A stretch of 64,000 nt of DNA from Blastopirellula marina DSM 3645 (GTDB lineage: Bacteria > Planctomycetota > Planctomycetia > Pirellulales > Pirellulaceae): contig NZ_CH672376.1 of the NCBI RefSeq assembly GCF_000153105.1, positions 1,984,855 to 2,048,854 on the forward strand. The letters are read 5' to 3'. A program made the position numbers and the translations under genes. The notes under the pieces were generated by a model. The model saw nothing but the letters and a program-made list of their open reading frames with translations. It had not been told where the DNA came from and did not search any database. This document shows positions 54,212 to 64,000 of the stretch, one piece after another. How positions within the stretch are numbered: position 1 is the first letter of the stretch; each line of letters starts with the position of its first letter.

Positions 54212-55129
54212 TTATTTGGTTTCTTCTTCGACCGGAGGAATTTCTTCCGGCGTTTTCCGTTCTCGTTCGGCGAGCGACGGCGGCTTCTTGGGCGGAATCT
54301 TGTAAATCTTGGTTTGATGAAACAGGCGCAGCAGCGTCGCCATGTCGTCGGGGCGATCTTCTTTTTTCTTGGCCATCATGCGGGCCACCAACGTCGAAAA
54401 TTCGTCGGTCACGTTGGGGTTGGCGGCTTGCAGTGAAGGGACCTGCCCACGGAGATGTTTGTCGAGCAGGTGGTCAGCGCTGGTCGCCGTAAAAGGCAAC
54501 TTGCCGCTCATTAATTCAAATACCGTGCAACCCAAACCATACAAATCAGAGCGGCCGTCGAGGGCTTCGCCTTTGATTTGTTCAGGAGACATATAGCTGC
54601 GGGTTCCTTGGACTTTGGAACTGCCGAACCACTTGGAAAGGCCGGAGCGTTTCTTCTCGGCGATCGAGAAGTCGATCAGCTTCAGGTTTCCTTCGTAGTC
54701 GAGCAGAAAGTTGTCTGGCTTCACGTCGCGATGGATCCAGCCTTGCTCGTGAACGTAGCCAAGTCCTTTGGCGGCTTCTTCAAGGATCTTCGGAGTCCAG
54801 TAGGCGAGTTCGGCGCCATCCTCGCGCAGGGCCATTTTCATGTTGCGCGAGATGCCGCATTCCATCGTCAGGTAGGGGATCTCGCGATGGATGTTGAACT
54901 CGTAGACATGAATCACCAAGGGGTGGTCAAAGTTGTGAGCCACCTCGTATTCATGCTTCAGCGCATGGATCTGTTCTTTGTCTTTGCAGAATTTATCATG
55001 CAGCGCCTTCAATGCGACGCGGCGGCGATCAAGGTCGTTGATCGCTTCCCACACCTGGCAGGACTGGCTAGCGCGAAGCATGCGCACCAAGCGATAAGAG
55101 CCTATGTAGTTACGTCCTGCTGTAGCCAC
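54212..55129 (-). CDS. Ser/Thr protein kinase with unusual glycine loop and DFS motif
   Basis: 305 aa. Kinase domain 10-260: VAIK-type Lys41 in RRRVALKALH, catalytic HRDVKPDN (133-140) with Asp135, and metal-binding Asp153 in LIDFSIAE, where the usual DFG is DFS. The N-terminal glycine loop (GxGxxG) is absent: MLRASQSCQVWEA. PEQIKGEALDGRSDLYGLGC is a normal APE/subdomain IX stretch. The C-terminal 45 residues are a charged Pro/Glu tail; there is no membrane segment. Key catalytic residues remain, so activity is possible but nucleotide binding may be altered. GTG start with AGGTGA about 6 bp upstream. Next to accA on the same strand. Confidence 0.87.
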   Translation of the reverse strand: MATAGRNYIGSYRLVRMLRASQSCQVWEAINDLDRRRVALKALHDKFCKDKEQIHALKHEYEVAHNFDHPLVIHVYEFNIHREIPYLTMECGISRNMKMALREDGAELAYWTPKILEEAAKGLGYVHEQGWIHRDVKPDNFLLDYEGNLKLIDFSIAEKKRSGLSKWFGSSKVQGTRSYMSPEQIKGEALDGRSDLYGLGCTVFELMSGKLPFTATSADHLLDKHLRGQVPSLQAANPNVTDEFSTLVARMMAKKKEDRPDDMATLLRLFHQTKIYKIPPKKPPSLAERERKTPEEIPPVEEETK

Positions 55130-55306
55130 TCGCAGTCACCTGCGCCACGGGGCGCGTCGATTCTCTGTTTCCGGACGGCGAAGCGCGCCCGAGGCGATTC
55201 GCACGAAAAGTCCGTCAATTCTACCCTAACCGCTACAAATTCAAAAGAGCGAGCTGCGTCGGCACTTTCGCGGTAAGAATAGGACAAGTCGTTGATGGAA
55301 ATAGCT

Positions 55307-56467
55307 TTACGACTTTTTGTCCAGCACCGTTTGATACGACTTACGAATCTCGGCGGTCATGTGCCGATGCGGGAAGACCTGGGCGGCGCGGCGTCTTCCC
55401 TCGGTTCCCAGCCGTTGCCGCAAGTCGGCGTCACCCGCCAAGCGAATGAGAGCCGCGGCCAATTTCGCGACATCTTTGGGGGGGACCAGCTCGCCGGTTT
55501 CGTCGGTCACTACGACTTCCCGGGCTCCATCAATGTCAAAGCTGACGGCCGGTTTGCCTGATAGTAGTGCTTGAGGAAGGGCGCGGGCGAGCCCTTCGCG
55601 CAGGCTGGCGTGGACCAAAATATCCATCGCACCGGCATAGCGGGGAATCTCGGCCGGCGGAATCAGTCCGACCAGCTGAAAATAGTCGGTCAGGCCGGCC
55701 GCGTTGATTTCTGAAACATACTTGTCATGCAGCAGCCCATCGCCGATCCAGAGGAAACGGACATTGGGTACGGCGTCGATCACTTGGCGAGCCGCGGCCA
55801 GCACGTACTCGTGCCCTTTCAGGTGAAACAGCCGAGCGATCTTGCCGATCACGACATGCTCGGGCCGATAGCCAAGTTGCTGTCGCAGTTGGTCTCGCCA
55901 CTGGCCGGACTCGAGAAACGGCTCGACTTCCATCCCGCTATAGATGGTGGTGAACTTTTCACGCGGTGCGACTTGCGCGTCAACCATCAGGTCGGTCATC
56001 GCGTCGGCGACGCAGATCATTTGATCGCACCGTTTGGCGGCGAAGCGTTCGCATGCGGTGAAAAACTTACGAGCCGCCGCCGATTGATAAGGATGAAACG
56101 GCGCCCCATGCACGGTATGAATCACGGCCGGCACACGCAGCGAGGTCGCGGCCATCCGGCCCAGCATGCCGGCTTTGGCGCTATGCGTATGCACGACGTC
56201 AGGGCGAAACTCGCGGAGGATTTTTTTGATTTCGTAATAGCCGCGGAGATCGTCCCAAGGGTAGATGTTGCGAACCAAATGCGGCGCCAAAGCGACCGGC
56301 ACCTGATGATCGCTTCGATCGAGCAGCGTCCCTTCTCGCCCTGGTGATGGGCCGGTGATCAGCAGCACGTCATCGCCAAAGTCGCGGATCAAGTCTTGGC
56401 AATTGTAGAGCGTATTTTCTTGCGCGCCGCCGACGATCATCCGCGTAATGACGTGCGCGATACGCAT
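55307..56467 (-). CDS. GT4-family glycosyltransferase
   Basis: 386 aa, GT-B fold. The N-terminal Rossmann half starts MRIAHVITRMIVGGAQENT; the C-terminal half has VIGKIARLFHLKGHEYVL and the acid-E motif FREGLARALPQALLSGKPAVSFDIDG, corresponding to EX7E of retaining family 4 enzymes. Probably transfers a sugar to a lipid or polysaccharide acceptor. Start ATG 56467; the frame is open 44 codons upstream but these overlap truA in another frame. It lies 17 bp after truA on the same strand, so the two may be co-transcribed. Confidence 0.88.
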   Translation of the reverse strand: MRIAHVITRMIVGGAQENTLYNCQDLIRDFGDDVLLITGPSPGREGTLLDRSDHQVPVALAPHLVRNIYPWDDLRGYYEIKKILREFRPDVVHTHSAKAGMLGRMAATSLRVPAVIHTVHGAPFHPYQSAAARKFFTACERFAAKRCDQMICVADAMTDLMVDAQVAPREKFTTIYSGMEVEPFLESGQWRDQLRQQLGYRPEHVVIGKIARLFHLKGHEYVLAAARQVIDAVPNVRFLWIGDGLLHDKYVSEINAAGLTDYFQLVGLIPPAEIPRYAGAMDILVHASLREGLARALPQALLSGKPAVSFDIDGAREVVVTDETGELVPPKDVAKLAAALIRLAGDADLRQRLGTEGRRRAAQVFPHRHMTAEIRKSYQTVLDKKS

Positions 56468-56484
56468 GGGAAGGGTCGCTTTCG

Positions 56485-57267
56485 TTAGTCGAGCCAGCAA
56501 GTTTCGGGATAATCGACGCGTAGCAAGTATAGTCCGTGCGCCGGCGCCGTCATGCCGCCGGCGGTCCGTTTCTTTGCGGCCAGCACTTCCGCGACCCACT
56601 CGGGCGGGCGGCGTCCTTTGCCTACATCGACCAACGTGCCGACGATGATGCGCACCATGTTGTAGAGAAAGCCGTTCGCTTCGACTTCGATCGCGACCTT
56701 GTCAAACTCGTGCCGCTCGCTACGGAGCACTTGCACGTCAAAGACATGGCGAACCGTGGTCATGCGCTCGGACCCGACCGATTCGAAGCTGGCGAAGTCG
56801 TGCTCGCCGATCAGGTGTTGAGCGGCGGCTTGCATCGCGGCGAAGTTGAGTTCTTTTTTTACGAACCAGGCGTACTGACGAGAAAAAACGTCGTCGATCC
56901 GCCCTTCCTGCAGCAAATAGCGATAGCGCTTTTTGATGGCGCAGTCGATCGCGTTGAACTCTGGAATCGCGTTGCGGGCGCTTTGGACGACGATGTCTGG
57001 GGGGAGTTCGGCGTTGAGCGCGCGGCGCATCACGTCGGGCGAAAGCTGGGATTGCATCCGAAAACTGACGACCTGCCCGATCGCATGGACGCCGGAGTCG
57101 GTTCGCCCGCTGCCGGTGACGCGGATCTTTTCGCCGGTGATTTTCAGCAGCGTCCGCTCGAGCGCCCCTTGAATGGTCCGCTGATCATTTTGGATTTGCC
57201 AACCAGCGTAGTTGGTTCCGTCATACGACACGATCAGTTGCAGCGCTCGCTCAGGGAGTTCAGTCAC
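56485..57267 (-). CDS. truA: tRNA pseudouridine(38-40) synthase
   Basis: 260 aa, family length. The catalytic Asp is in GSGRTDSGVHA. ISYDGT-type LIVSYDGTNYAGWQ at the N-terminus and ANGFLYNMVRIIVGTL near the C-terminus are further TruA signatures. Modifies U38-U40 in the tRNA anticodon stem. GTG start with GGAGG 6 bp upstream. Followed by the glycosyltransferase. Confidence 0.95.
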   Translation of the reverse strand: MTELPERALQLIVSYDGTNYAGWQIQNDQRTIQGALERTLLKITGEKIRVTGSGRTDSGVHAIGQVVSFRMQSQLSPDVMRRALNAELPPDIVVQSARNAIPEFNAIDCAIKKRYRYLLQEGRIDDVFSRQYAWFVKKELNFAAMQAAAQHLIGEHDFASFESVGSERMTTVRHVFDVQVLRSERHEFDKVAIEVEANGFLYNMVRIIVGTLVDVGKGRRPPEWVAEVLAAKKRTAGGMTAPAHGLYLLRVDYPETCWLD

Positions 57268-57294
57268 GCCGCGCCTCCATGCCAGGCGAGCATG

Positions 57295-57392
57295 ACACTA
57301 GCCCGCAGCGCAAGCAAGGGAATGTGATTGGCCACTTCGAACCATGTTCGCATCGCCATCCGCTTTCCCTCGCTTGCGCAGCGGGCTAGTGT
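57295..57392. repeat. 98-bp palindromic intergenic element
   Basis: Terminal inverted arms of 26 bp (57295-57320 and 57367-57392) beginning ACACTAGCCCGC, two mismatches between arms, separated by 46 bp. It sits in the truA-asd spacer. No target duplication is visible at its ends. Long palindromes with these arms look like dispersed planctomycete intergenic elements; the right arm shares 21 of 24 bases with 52834-52857. Confidence 0.75.
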
Positions 57393-57418
57393 TTGAATCG
57401 ATTGAATCTGCAAGCGAC

Positions 57419-58435
57419 CTAAACCGTCGCGGCCGAATTGACGAGCAACTCGGCGATTTGCACTGCGTTGGTCGCGGCGCCTTTGCGTAGGTTGTCGCTG
57501 ACGCACCAGAAAGCGATGCCGTTTTCGCAGGAGAGGTCTTTGCGGATGCGACCGACATAGACATCGTCATTGCCGGTGCAGCCGAGCGGCATCGGGTATT
57601 GGCCGTTCGCCAGATCGTCGATCACCGTAATGCCGGGGAAGTCGCGGAACAGCTGCGTCGCTTCGGCGGCCGACAGCGGCTTTTCGGTTTCGACCAAGAT
57701 GCTTTCGCTATGGCAGTTGGTGACCGGCACGCGGACGCACGTCGGGCAGACCAGGATCGAATCGTCGCCGAAGATCTTGCGCGTTTCGTACACCATCTTC
57801 ATTTCTTCCGAGGTGTAACCTTCGTGCTTCGGTCCGCCGATCTGCGGAATCAGATTGAACGCGATCGGATGGGCGAAGGTCTTGCGATCGTACGCTTGAC
57901 CGTCGAGCGAAGCTCGCGAACTGTCGGTCAGTTCGGCTTGGCCCGCGACCCCTGCTCCGCTGGTCGCTTGATAGGTGGAGACGATCACGCGGCGAATCTT
58001 GGCCGCGGCATGCAGCGGTTGCATCGCGACAACCATCTGCGTGGTCGAACAATTGGGGCTGGCGATCAGTCCCTTATGATCTTTGATCGCTTCTGGATTG
58101 ACTTCCGGCACGATCAGCGGCACGGTTTTGTCCATGCGCCAGTAGCCGCTTTCGTCGATGACGACGCAGCCGCGTTCGATCGCCCAGGGAGCGAACTCTT
58201 GCGCGGTTTCGTCCGGCGTGCTGCCGATCACCAGATCGAGATCGTTGAACGCATCGGGAGTCATTTCAACGACGGTATGTTCTTCACCGCGGAACGTCAG
58301 CTTTGTGCCTGCCGAACGTTTGGATGCGAGAAAGGTGATCGTCTTGTAAGGAAAGTTTCGTTCTTCCAGCAGTTGGCGAATGATACTACCTACGGCCCCG
58401 GTGGCCCCTACGATTCCAATATTCTCGTACACCAT
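57419..58435 (-). CDS. asd: Aspartate-semialdehyde dehydrogenase
   Basis: 338 aa, family length. NADPH-dependent reductive dephosphorylation of aspartyl phosphate, branch point to lysine/diaminopimelate, threonine and methionine. NADP-binding GIVGATGAVGS at the N-terminus, catalytic Cys in SPNCSTTQMV, and active-site His in VPVTNCHSE. Start ATG 58435 gives the usual N-terminus; the frame is open 22 codons further with no support. Single-gene unit. Confidence 0.95.
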   Translation of the reverse strand: MVYENIGIVGATGAVGSIIRQLLEERNFPYKTITFLASKRSAGTKLTFRGEEHTVVEMTPDAFNDLDLVIGSTPDETAQEFAPWAIERGCVVIDESGYWRMDKTVPLIVPEVNPEAIKDHKGLIASPNCSTTQMVVAMQPLHAAAKIRRVIVSTYQATSGAGVAGQAELTDSSRASLDGQAYDRKTFAHPIAFNLIPQIGGPKHEGYTSEEMKMVYETRKIFGDDSILVCPTCVRVPVTNCHSESILVETEKPLSAAEATQLFRDFPGITVIDDLANGQYPMPLGCTGNDDVYVGRIRKDLSCENGIAFWCVSDNLRKGAATNAVQIAELLVNSAATV

Positions 58436-58615
58436 CAACTCCCGCTGTGAAAACTCAAAGAGGTCCCTGCCGCGGCACATGCGGCCAGGACAAACCCGCA
58501 TTATAGCGGGTTTTCACCAGACTGTTCAATCCTGCCGATGGTTCGGAATTTGGCGTCTGGGGACGAAAGTCGGCGGTAACCCGAACAAATTCGCCCCGAA
58601 ATAGCGCCGATCCGC

Positions 58616-60646
<2,031 letters not shown>

Positions 60647-60861
60647 GGCGGATCGCGTTGGGGAGAATTTTGGCGGGGCAAGACCGAAGGACCTTTTATC
60701 ATGGTTGACCCGCGACCAAGTCGCAATCATTGGTCCTGTATCCAAATCGTCACTGATCGGACGATTTTTGTCCCCTACCCTCCCCTTTGGGCCCGTTGAT
60801 GCGTGTGTTGGCCCCTGTAACGGGGAGTTCGGTCGCGTAAGGCCTCTGCGAAAAAAATTGT

Positions 60862-61290
60862 CTATTTGCTCAAGTCGAACTCAAATCGGTCAGGGCCATC
60901 TTGCGTTACTTCGATTTCCAGCGGCGTCGTTTTTTCGTCGTGGTACTTGCGGGGGATCGACGATTTAGCCGGACGTTTCATGCTGCGCTGCGTGGCGGTT
61001 TCCTCGGTTGGAATCATCTCCGACATTCTGACGTTGGCGTGAACGACCACGCGATACGATCCAAATGGCACATGTTCCAGCGTCGCGTCCCCTTCGGATG
61101 ACGAGAGAGTCCCTCCGCCGACTCCAGATAGATCGATGGCGGCGTCCGAGATCGGAGCGCCTTCGCTGGTGAGATGGATCACAATCGGTTTGCCGGCGCC
61201 GACCGGCCGACCGGACGCGTGATTGCATCCCCAGCAAGCCAAGACTATCAGTCCTAGAGTGACAAGGCTGGACTTAGGCGAAATAGTCAC
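60862..61290 (-). CDS. Small lipoprotein, partner of DUF1559 (tandem copy 1)
   Basis: 142-aa lipoprotein. Start GTG 61290 with GGAG 6 bp upstream. The signal peptide contains two candidate lipidated Cys (VLAC, Cys19, and WGC, Cys22). The mature part matches its neighbour at 62498-62923: [59 protein letters not shown] and RFEFDLSK. About 50-60% identity by eye, so the two are duplicates. The N-terminal part is a carboxypeptidase-regulatory-like strand pattern. Confidence 0.82.
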   Translation of the reverse strand: MTISPKSSLVTLGLIVLACWGCNHASGRPVGAGKPIVIHLTSEGAPISDAAIDLSGVGGGTLSSSEGDATLEHVPFGSYRVVVHANVRMSEMIPTEETATQRSMKRPAKSSIPRKYHDEKTTPLEIEVTQDGPDRFEFDLSK

Positions 61291-61361
61291 GTTAATCTCC
61301 GGAGCGGATTCTTCGAGATAAGAGACGCGTCTAACGATGGGAGCGATGCAAACCGCGCCCA

Positions 61362-62381
61362 TTAGTATTCGCCGATGACTTCGCCATCGTCACGGACCGA
61401 GAGCTTCGCCAGCAAATCGAAGTCGATGACTTCCGAGATAAAGTGGACCGAACCATCTGCAAACGCCGCCTGAATGCCGCCGGGATGATACGAGTTGACA
61501 ATCGTATTGGGGCGATACGGGAGATTCGCGTTGCTAGGGGCTCCTGACTTCCAATAGGTGTTCGGCGGAACGCGCACCGTGGTCAGGGCGCAGGTATACA
61601 TATTGCTGCCTGCGTAGGTGGAGATATCGGTTTCGAGCGTGTAAGGAGTGCCGGTCGTGTTGAAGACCCAGCCGTGCCATCCGCCGAGCGTGTTCGCGCT
61701 GATTTCAATTCCATTGACTTGTCCCGACTGCTCGGCGATGACGATCGTATTCGAACTTCCGTCGATGCATTCGTTTAGTCCGGCGCCGCGCAATGTTCGC
61801 ATGATCCCGTTTTCACAGAAGGCGCCGCCGACGAGCGCCGAGGAGCCAGTGCAGACGTTGGCCCGGCCCGCGGGATCGGGATAAGCGCCTACCACGCCGA
61901 CATAGTCCATCACTTGACTGTCCCGTTCGACCGAACCGATCGTCAGGCCCGAACTCGGAAAATCTTTGCGGTTTGTCATTCCGAAAACGCTGGATGGGCA
62001 CTGGAACATGGAAACGCGCGCGTCCGTGAGGACCTGCGGCGTGGAGGAGCTATGCCCCCAAAAAACCGTGGTCGAAAAGTCCAATTGCTGATAGAGCGGC
62101 ATCTGGTCGATGTAGGGTAGAATCGAGATTCGCCAATTGATCGATTTCGTATAAGGGACCCCGGCGGTGCTGCCGGCCGGAAAGCGACCATACGTATCAT
62201 GATAATTCTGCATCGCCAGCCCAATCTGCTTCAGATTGTTCTGGCAAGACATCCGCCGCGCGGCTTCGCGGGCCTGCTGCACGGCCGGTAGGAGAAGCGC
62301 GATCAAGACGCCGATGATCGCGATGACCACCAAAAGTTCAACAAGGGTAAAACCAGATGTAGTACGAGACCGAAGAGTCAT
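61362..62381 (-). CDS. DUF1559 pseudopilin-like secreted protein (tandem copy 1)
   Basis: 339 aa. Leader [10 protein letters not shown] then [15 protein letters not shown]-terminal [17 protein letters not shown]. Start ATG 62381; a GTG three codons earlier is possible. Very similar to the DUF1559 gene at the right edge, including [10 protein letters not shown] / [38 protein letters not shown] and [12 protein letters not shown], so the two are products of a tandem duplication. Followed by its lipoprotein 71 bp downstream. Confidence 0.92.
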   Translation of the reverse strand: MTLRSRTTSGFTLVELLVVIAIIGVLIALLLPAVQQAREAARRMSCQNNLKQIGLAMQNYHDTYGRFPAGSTAGVPYTKSINWRISILPYIDQMPLYQQLDFSTTVFWGHSSSTPQVLTDARVSMFQCPSSVFGMTNRKDFPSSGLTIGSVERDSQVMDYVGVVGAYPDPAGRANVCTGSSALVGGAFCENGIMRTLRGAGLNECIDGSSNTIVIAEQSGQVNGIEISANTLGGWHGWVFNTTGTPYTLETDISTYAGSNMYTCALTTVRVPPNTYWKSGAPSNANLPYRPNTIVNSYHPGGIQAAFADGSVHFISEVIDFDLLAKLSVRDDGEVIGEY

Positions 62382-62497
62382 GCGAATCACTTTCTATCGA
62401 TACCAGGCATGCAAGGATGAGACAAAGTCAGCTAGCGGCCGAAAATTGTGGCTTGGGATGAACTCCGCCGCCGTTCGGGGCGCTGCTTCCAATCGCT

Positions 62498-62923
62498 CTA
62501 TTTCTTGAGGTCGAACTCAAAACGACCAGCAGTTCCTTCCGCGACTTCAATTTGCAGCGGAGTCGTTTGTTCGTGTTGGAACTTTCGTGGAATCAGGTTG
62601 GGTTGAGCTTTCTTCACAACGGGAGTCGGCTTGGCGTCGTCAAGCGGAGCAACGTTGCTAAGGTCCATCGGCGGATGGATGACCACCTGGTAAACGCCGT
62701 ACGGCACATGCTCGAAGTTCGCTTCGCCGGTCGAAGTGATCTTGGCGCCGCCGCCGGCGCCGGAAAGATCAATCAAGCCTTCGCCGAGGGGGGATCCGCC
62801 CGACAAGATCTGAATGACGATCGGTTTGCCGGGATCGAGTGGGCGACCAAGGTTGGGGCCGCACCCCAAACAAAGCAAGCAGCCGGCGACGCCGACCCAA
62901 GTCATTTGAAAAGCATTTGTCAC
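62498..62923 (-). CDS. Small lipoprotein, partner of DUF1559 (tandem copy 2)
   Basis: 141-aa lipoprotein. Start GTG 62923 with GGGAG 6 bp upstream. Signal peptide with candidate lipidated Cys15 (VAGC) or Cys21 (LGC). Shares with 60862-61290 the segments GKPIVIQILSGGSPLGEGLI, IDLSGAGGG, EHVPYGVYQVVIH, IPRKFQHEQTTPLQIEV and RFEFDLKK. It lies 65 bp downstream of the DUF1559 gene at the edge. Function unknown. Confidence 0.85.
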   Translation of the reverse strand: MTNAFQMTWVGVAGCLLCLGCGPNLGRPLDPGKPIVIQILSGGSPLGEGLIDLSGAGGGAKITSTGEANFEHVPYGVYQVVIHPPMDLSNVAPLDDAKPTPVVKKAQPNLIPRKFQHEQTTPLQIEVAEGTAGRFEFDLKK

Positions 62924-62988
62924 AAGACGCTCCCGAGTTGACCAATTCAATCAAAAACCGATAGACGCTGCGTGAATTGCGATCGCCC

Positions 62989-64000
62989 CTAGTAGGGTCC
63001 GATCACTTCGCCGTCGTCACGAACCGACAGCTTCGACAGCAACGTGAAATCGATCGTTTGCGGAATGAAGTGAACCGAACCATCGGCGAAAACTGCTTGA
63101 ATGCCGCCGGGGTGGAACGAATTCAAGACGGTGTTTGGCGCATACTGGTTGTAGGCGTTCGACGGCGCACCTGACTTCCAGTACGTGTTGGGGGCGACGC
63201 GGACCGTGGTGATGCCGCCGGCATAGATCGTGCCGGTATAGGTGGCGATATCCGTCGTAGATGTGTAGTGCGTCTCGCTGTTGAAAACCCAGCCGTGCCA
63301 ACCGCCGAGCGGATTGGCGCTCTTTTCAACGCCGTCGACTTGTCCCGACTGCTCGGCGATCAGGATCGTATTGGAAGTTCCGTCCAGGCATTCCTGCAGG
63401 CCGATTCCCTTTAAGGTTCGCATCATGCCGTTTTCGCAAAGCGCGCCGTACCGTAGCGCCGACGAGGCGGTGCAGAGATCATCGCGACCGGCTGGGTCCG
63501 GATAGGCGCCGACGACGCCGACGTAGTCCATTACCTGACAATCGATATCGACGCCGCCAGACGTTCGACCGCTATAAACGATGTCTTTGCGATTGGTCAT
63601 CTCGAAGGCGCTAGAGGGACACTGAAACATCGGCACGCGCAGGTCGGACAGCACCTGAGGAGTCGCTGAGTGTGCCCAAAACGAACCATGCGCATGATCA
63701 AGTTGCTGATAGGCGGCATTCTGTTCGATGTAAGGAAGCATCGCGACGCGCCAATTCGCGGCGTTTTTCTGGTCGGTGGCGGCGGACGAAGACGTAGCGC
63801 CGGCCCCGGCCGGAAAGCGGCCGTACGTGTCGTGGTAGTTTTGCATCGCCAGGCCGATCTGCTTCAGATTGTTCAGGCAAGACATTCGCCGCGCGGCTTC
63901 ACGCGCCTGCTGGACGGCCGGTAACAACAAAGCGATTAAGACGCCGATGATCGCAATGACCACCAGGAGCTCAACGAGCGTAAAACCGTCAGGTCGTCGA
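62989..64000 (-). CDS. DUF1559 pseudopilin-like secreted protein (tandem copy 2, 5' truncated)
   Basis: The gene is cut by the right edge: the last visible codons on the minus strand are RRPDG followed by [14 protein letters not shown], so only a few leader residues are missing. C-terminal [17 protein letters not shown]. 324 residues are visible from the internal Val at 63963. Paralogue of 61362-62381 (see there). Followed by its lipoprotein. Confidence 0.92.
   Translation of the reverse strand, partial: RRPDGFTLVELLVVIAIIGVLIALLLPAVQQAREAARRMSCLNNLKQIGLAMQNYHDTYGRFPAGAGATSSSAATDQKNAANWRVAMLPYIEQNAAYQQLDHAHGSFWAHSATPQVLSDLRVPMFQCPSSAFEMTNRKDIVYSGRTSGGVDIDCQVMDYVGVVGAYPDPAGRDDLCTASSALRYGALCENGMMRTLKGIGLQECLDGTSNTILIAEQSGQVDGVEKSANPLGGWHGWVFNSETHYTSTTDIATYTGTIYAGGITTVRVAPNTYWKSGAPSNAYNQYAPNTVLNSFHPGGIQAVFADGSVHFIPQTIDFTLLSKLSVRDDGEVIGPY

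Noticed and set aside
57599-58450. 283-codon plus-strand open frame
   Set aside because: Antisense to asd.

Overview
The window reads as chromosomal DNA of a planctomycete, most likely a Pirellulaceae member close to Blastopirellula/Bremerella/Rhodopirellula (inference). Evidence: five DUF1559 pseudopilin-like genes with the N-terminal [14 protein letters not shown] segment, DUF1080 proteins, a PQQ-type propeller, a sialate O-acetylesterase, an alpha/beta-hydrolase/SGNH fusion, zinc-ribbon membrane proteins, a lysine-rich histone H1-like protein, and GC content near 55-57% with mostly single genes or short operons on both strands. No rRNA, tRNA, CRISPR array, phage or complete insertion sequence was recognised.

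Layout. 0-8 kb: 3' part of a ClC channel, a hybrid histidine kinase, two DUF1559-lipoprotein pairs, and a DUF1080 gene. 8-24.7 kb: PQQ propeller, a full-length Lhr helicase, a tandem universal-stress protein, a LarA-like racemase, an FHA membrane protein, a DksA-type zinc finger, an HtrA protease, a nucleoside hydrolase and TrpD. 24.9-28 kb: an accessory patch with a decayed REP-associated (HUH/Y1) transposase, palindromic repeats, and a DUF1559-lipoprotein pair flanked by two copies of the 3' end of the gene at 27.3 kb. 28-32.9 kb: cytochrome b fused to two c-type haem domains with its Rieske partner, then ribF-nrnA. 33-39.9 kb: zinc-ribbon membrane protein, larB-nnrD, an MBL hydrolase, small proteins and an M20 peptidase. 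40-43 kb: a degenerate NtrC-like regulator, a receiver-like protein without phospho-Asp, and an Mrp ATPase. 43-50.7 kb: H1-like protein, SGNH protein and M50 protease, DUF1080, sialate esterase, dtd and membrane proteins. 50.9-58.4 kb: CvpA-like protein, a 1.3-kb gene-free repeat-rich stretch, accA, a variant Ser/Thr kinase, a GT4 glycosyltransferase, truA, a perfect-looking intergenic palindrome, and asd. 58.6-64 kb: the bifunctional esterase and a tandem duplication of DUF1559-lipoprotein pairs that runs off the right edge.

The most distinctive pattern is that all five DUF1559 genes are followed on the same strand, within 14-114 bp, by a small lipoprotein gene, so the pair behaves as a two-gene module that has been copied and dispersed. 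Two of the modules are bracketed by short direct repeats, and two are in tandem. The second point of interest is the 40-43 kb cluster, where an enhancer-binding-protein fold has lost most residues needed for ATP hydrolysis and sigma-54 contact. Most other genes are ordinary housekeeping or planctomycete-typical genes. Functions below rest on motif reading only; no database search was run.
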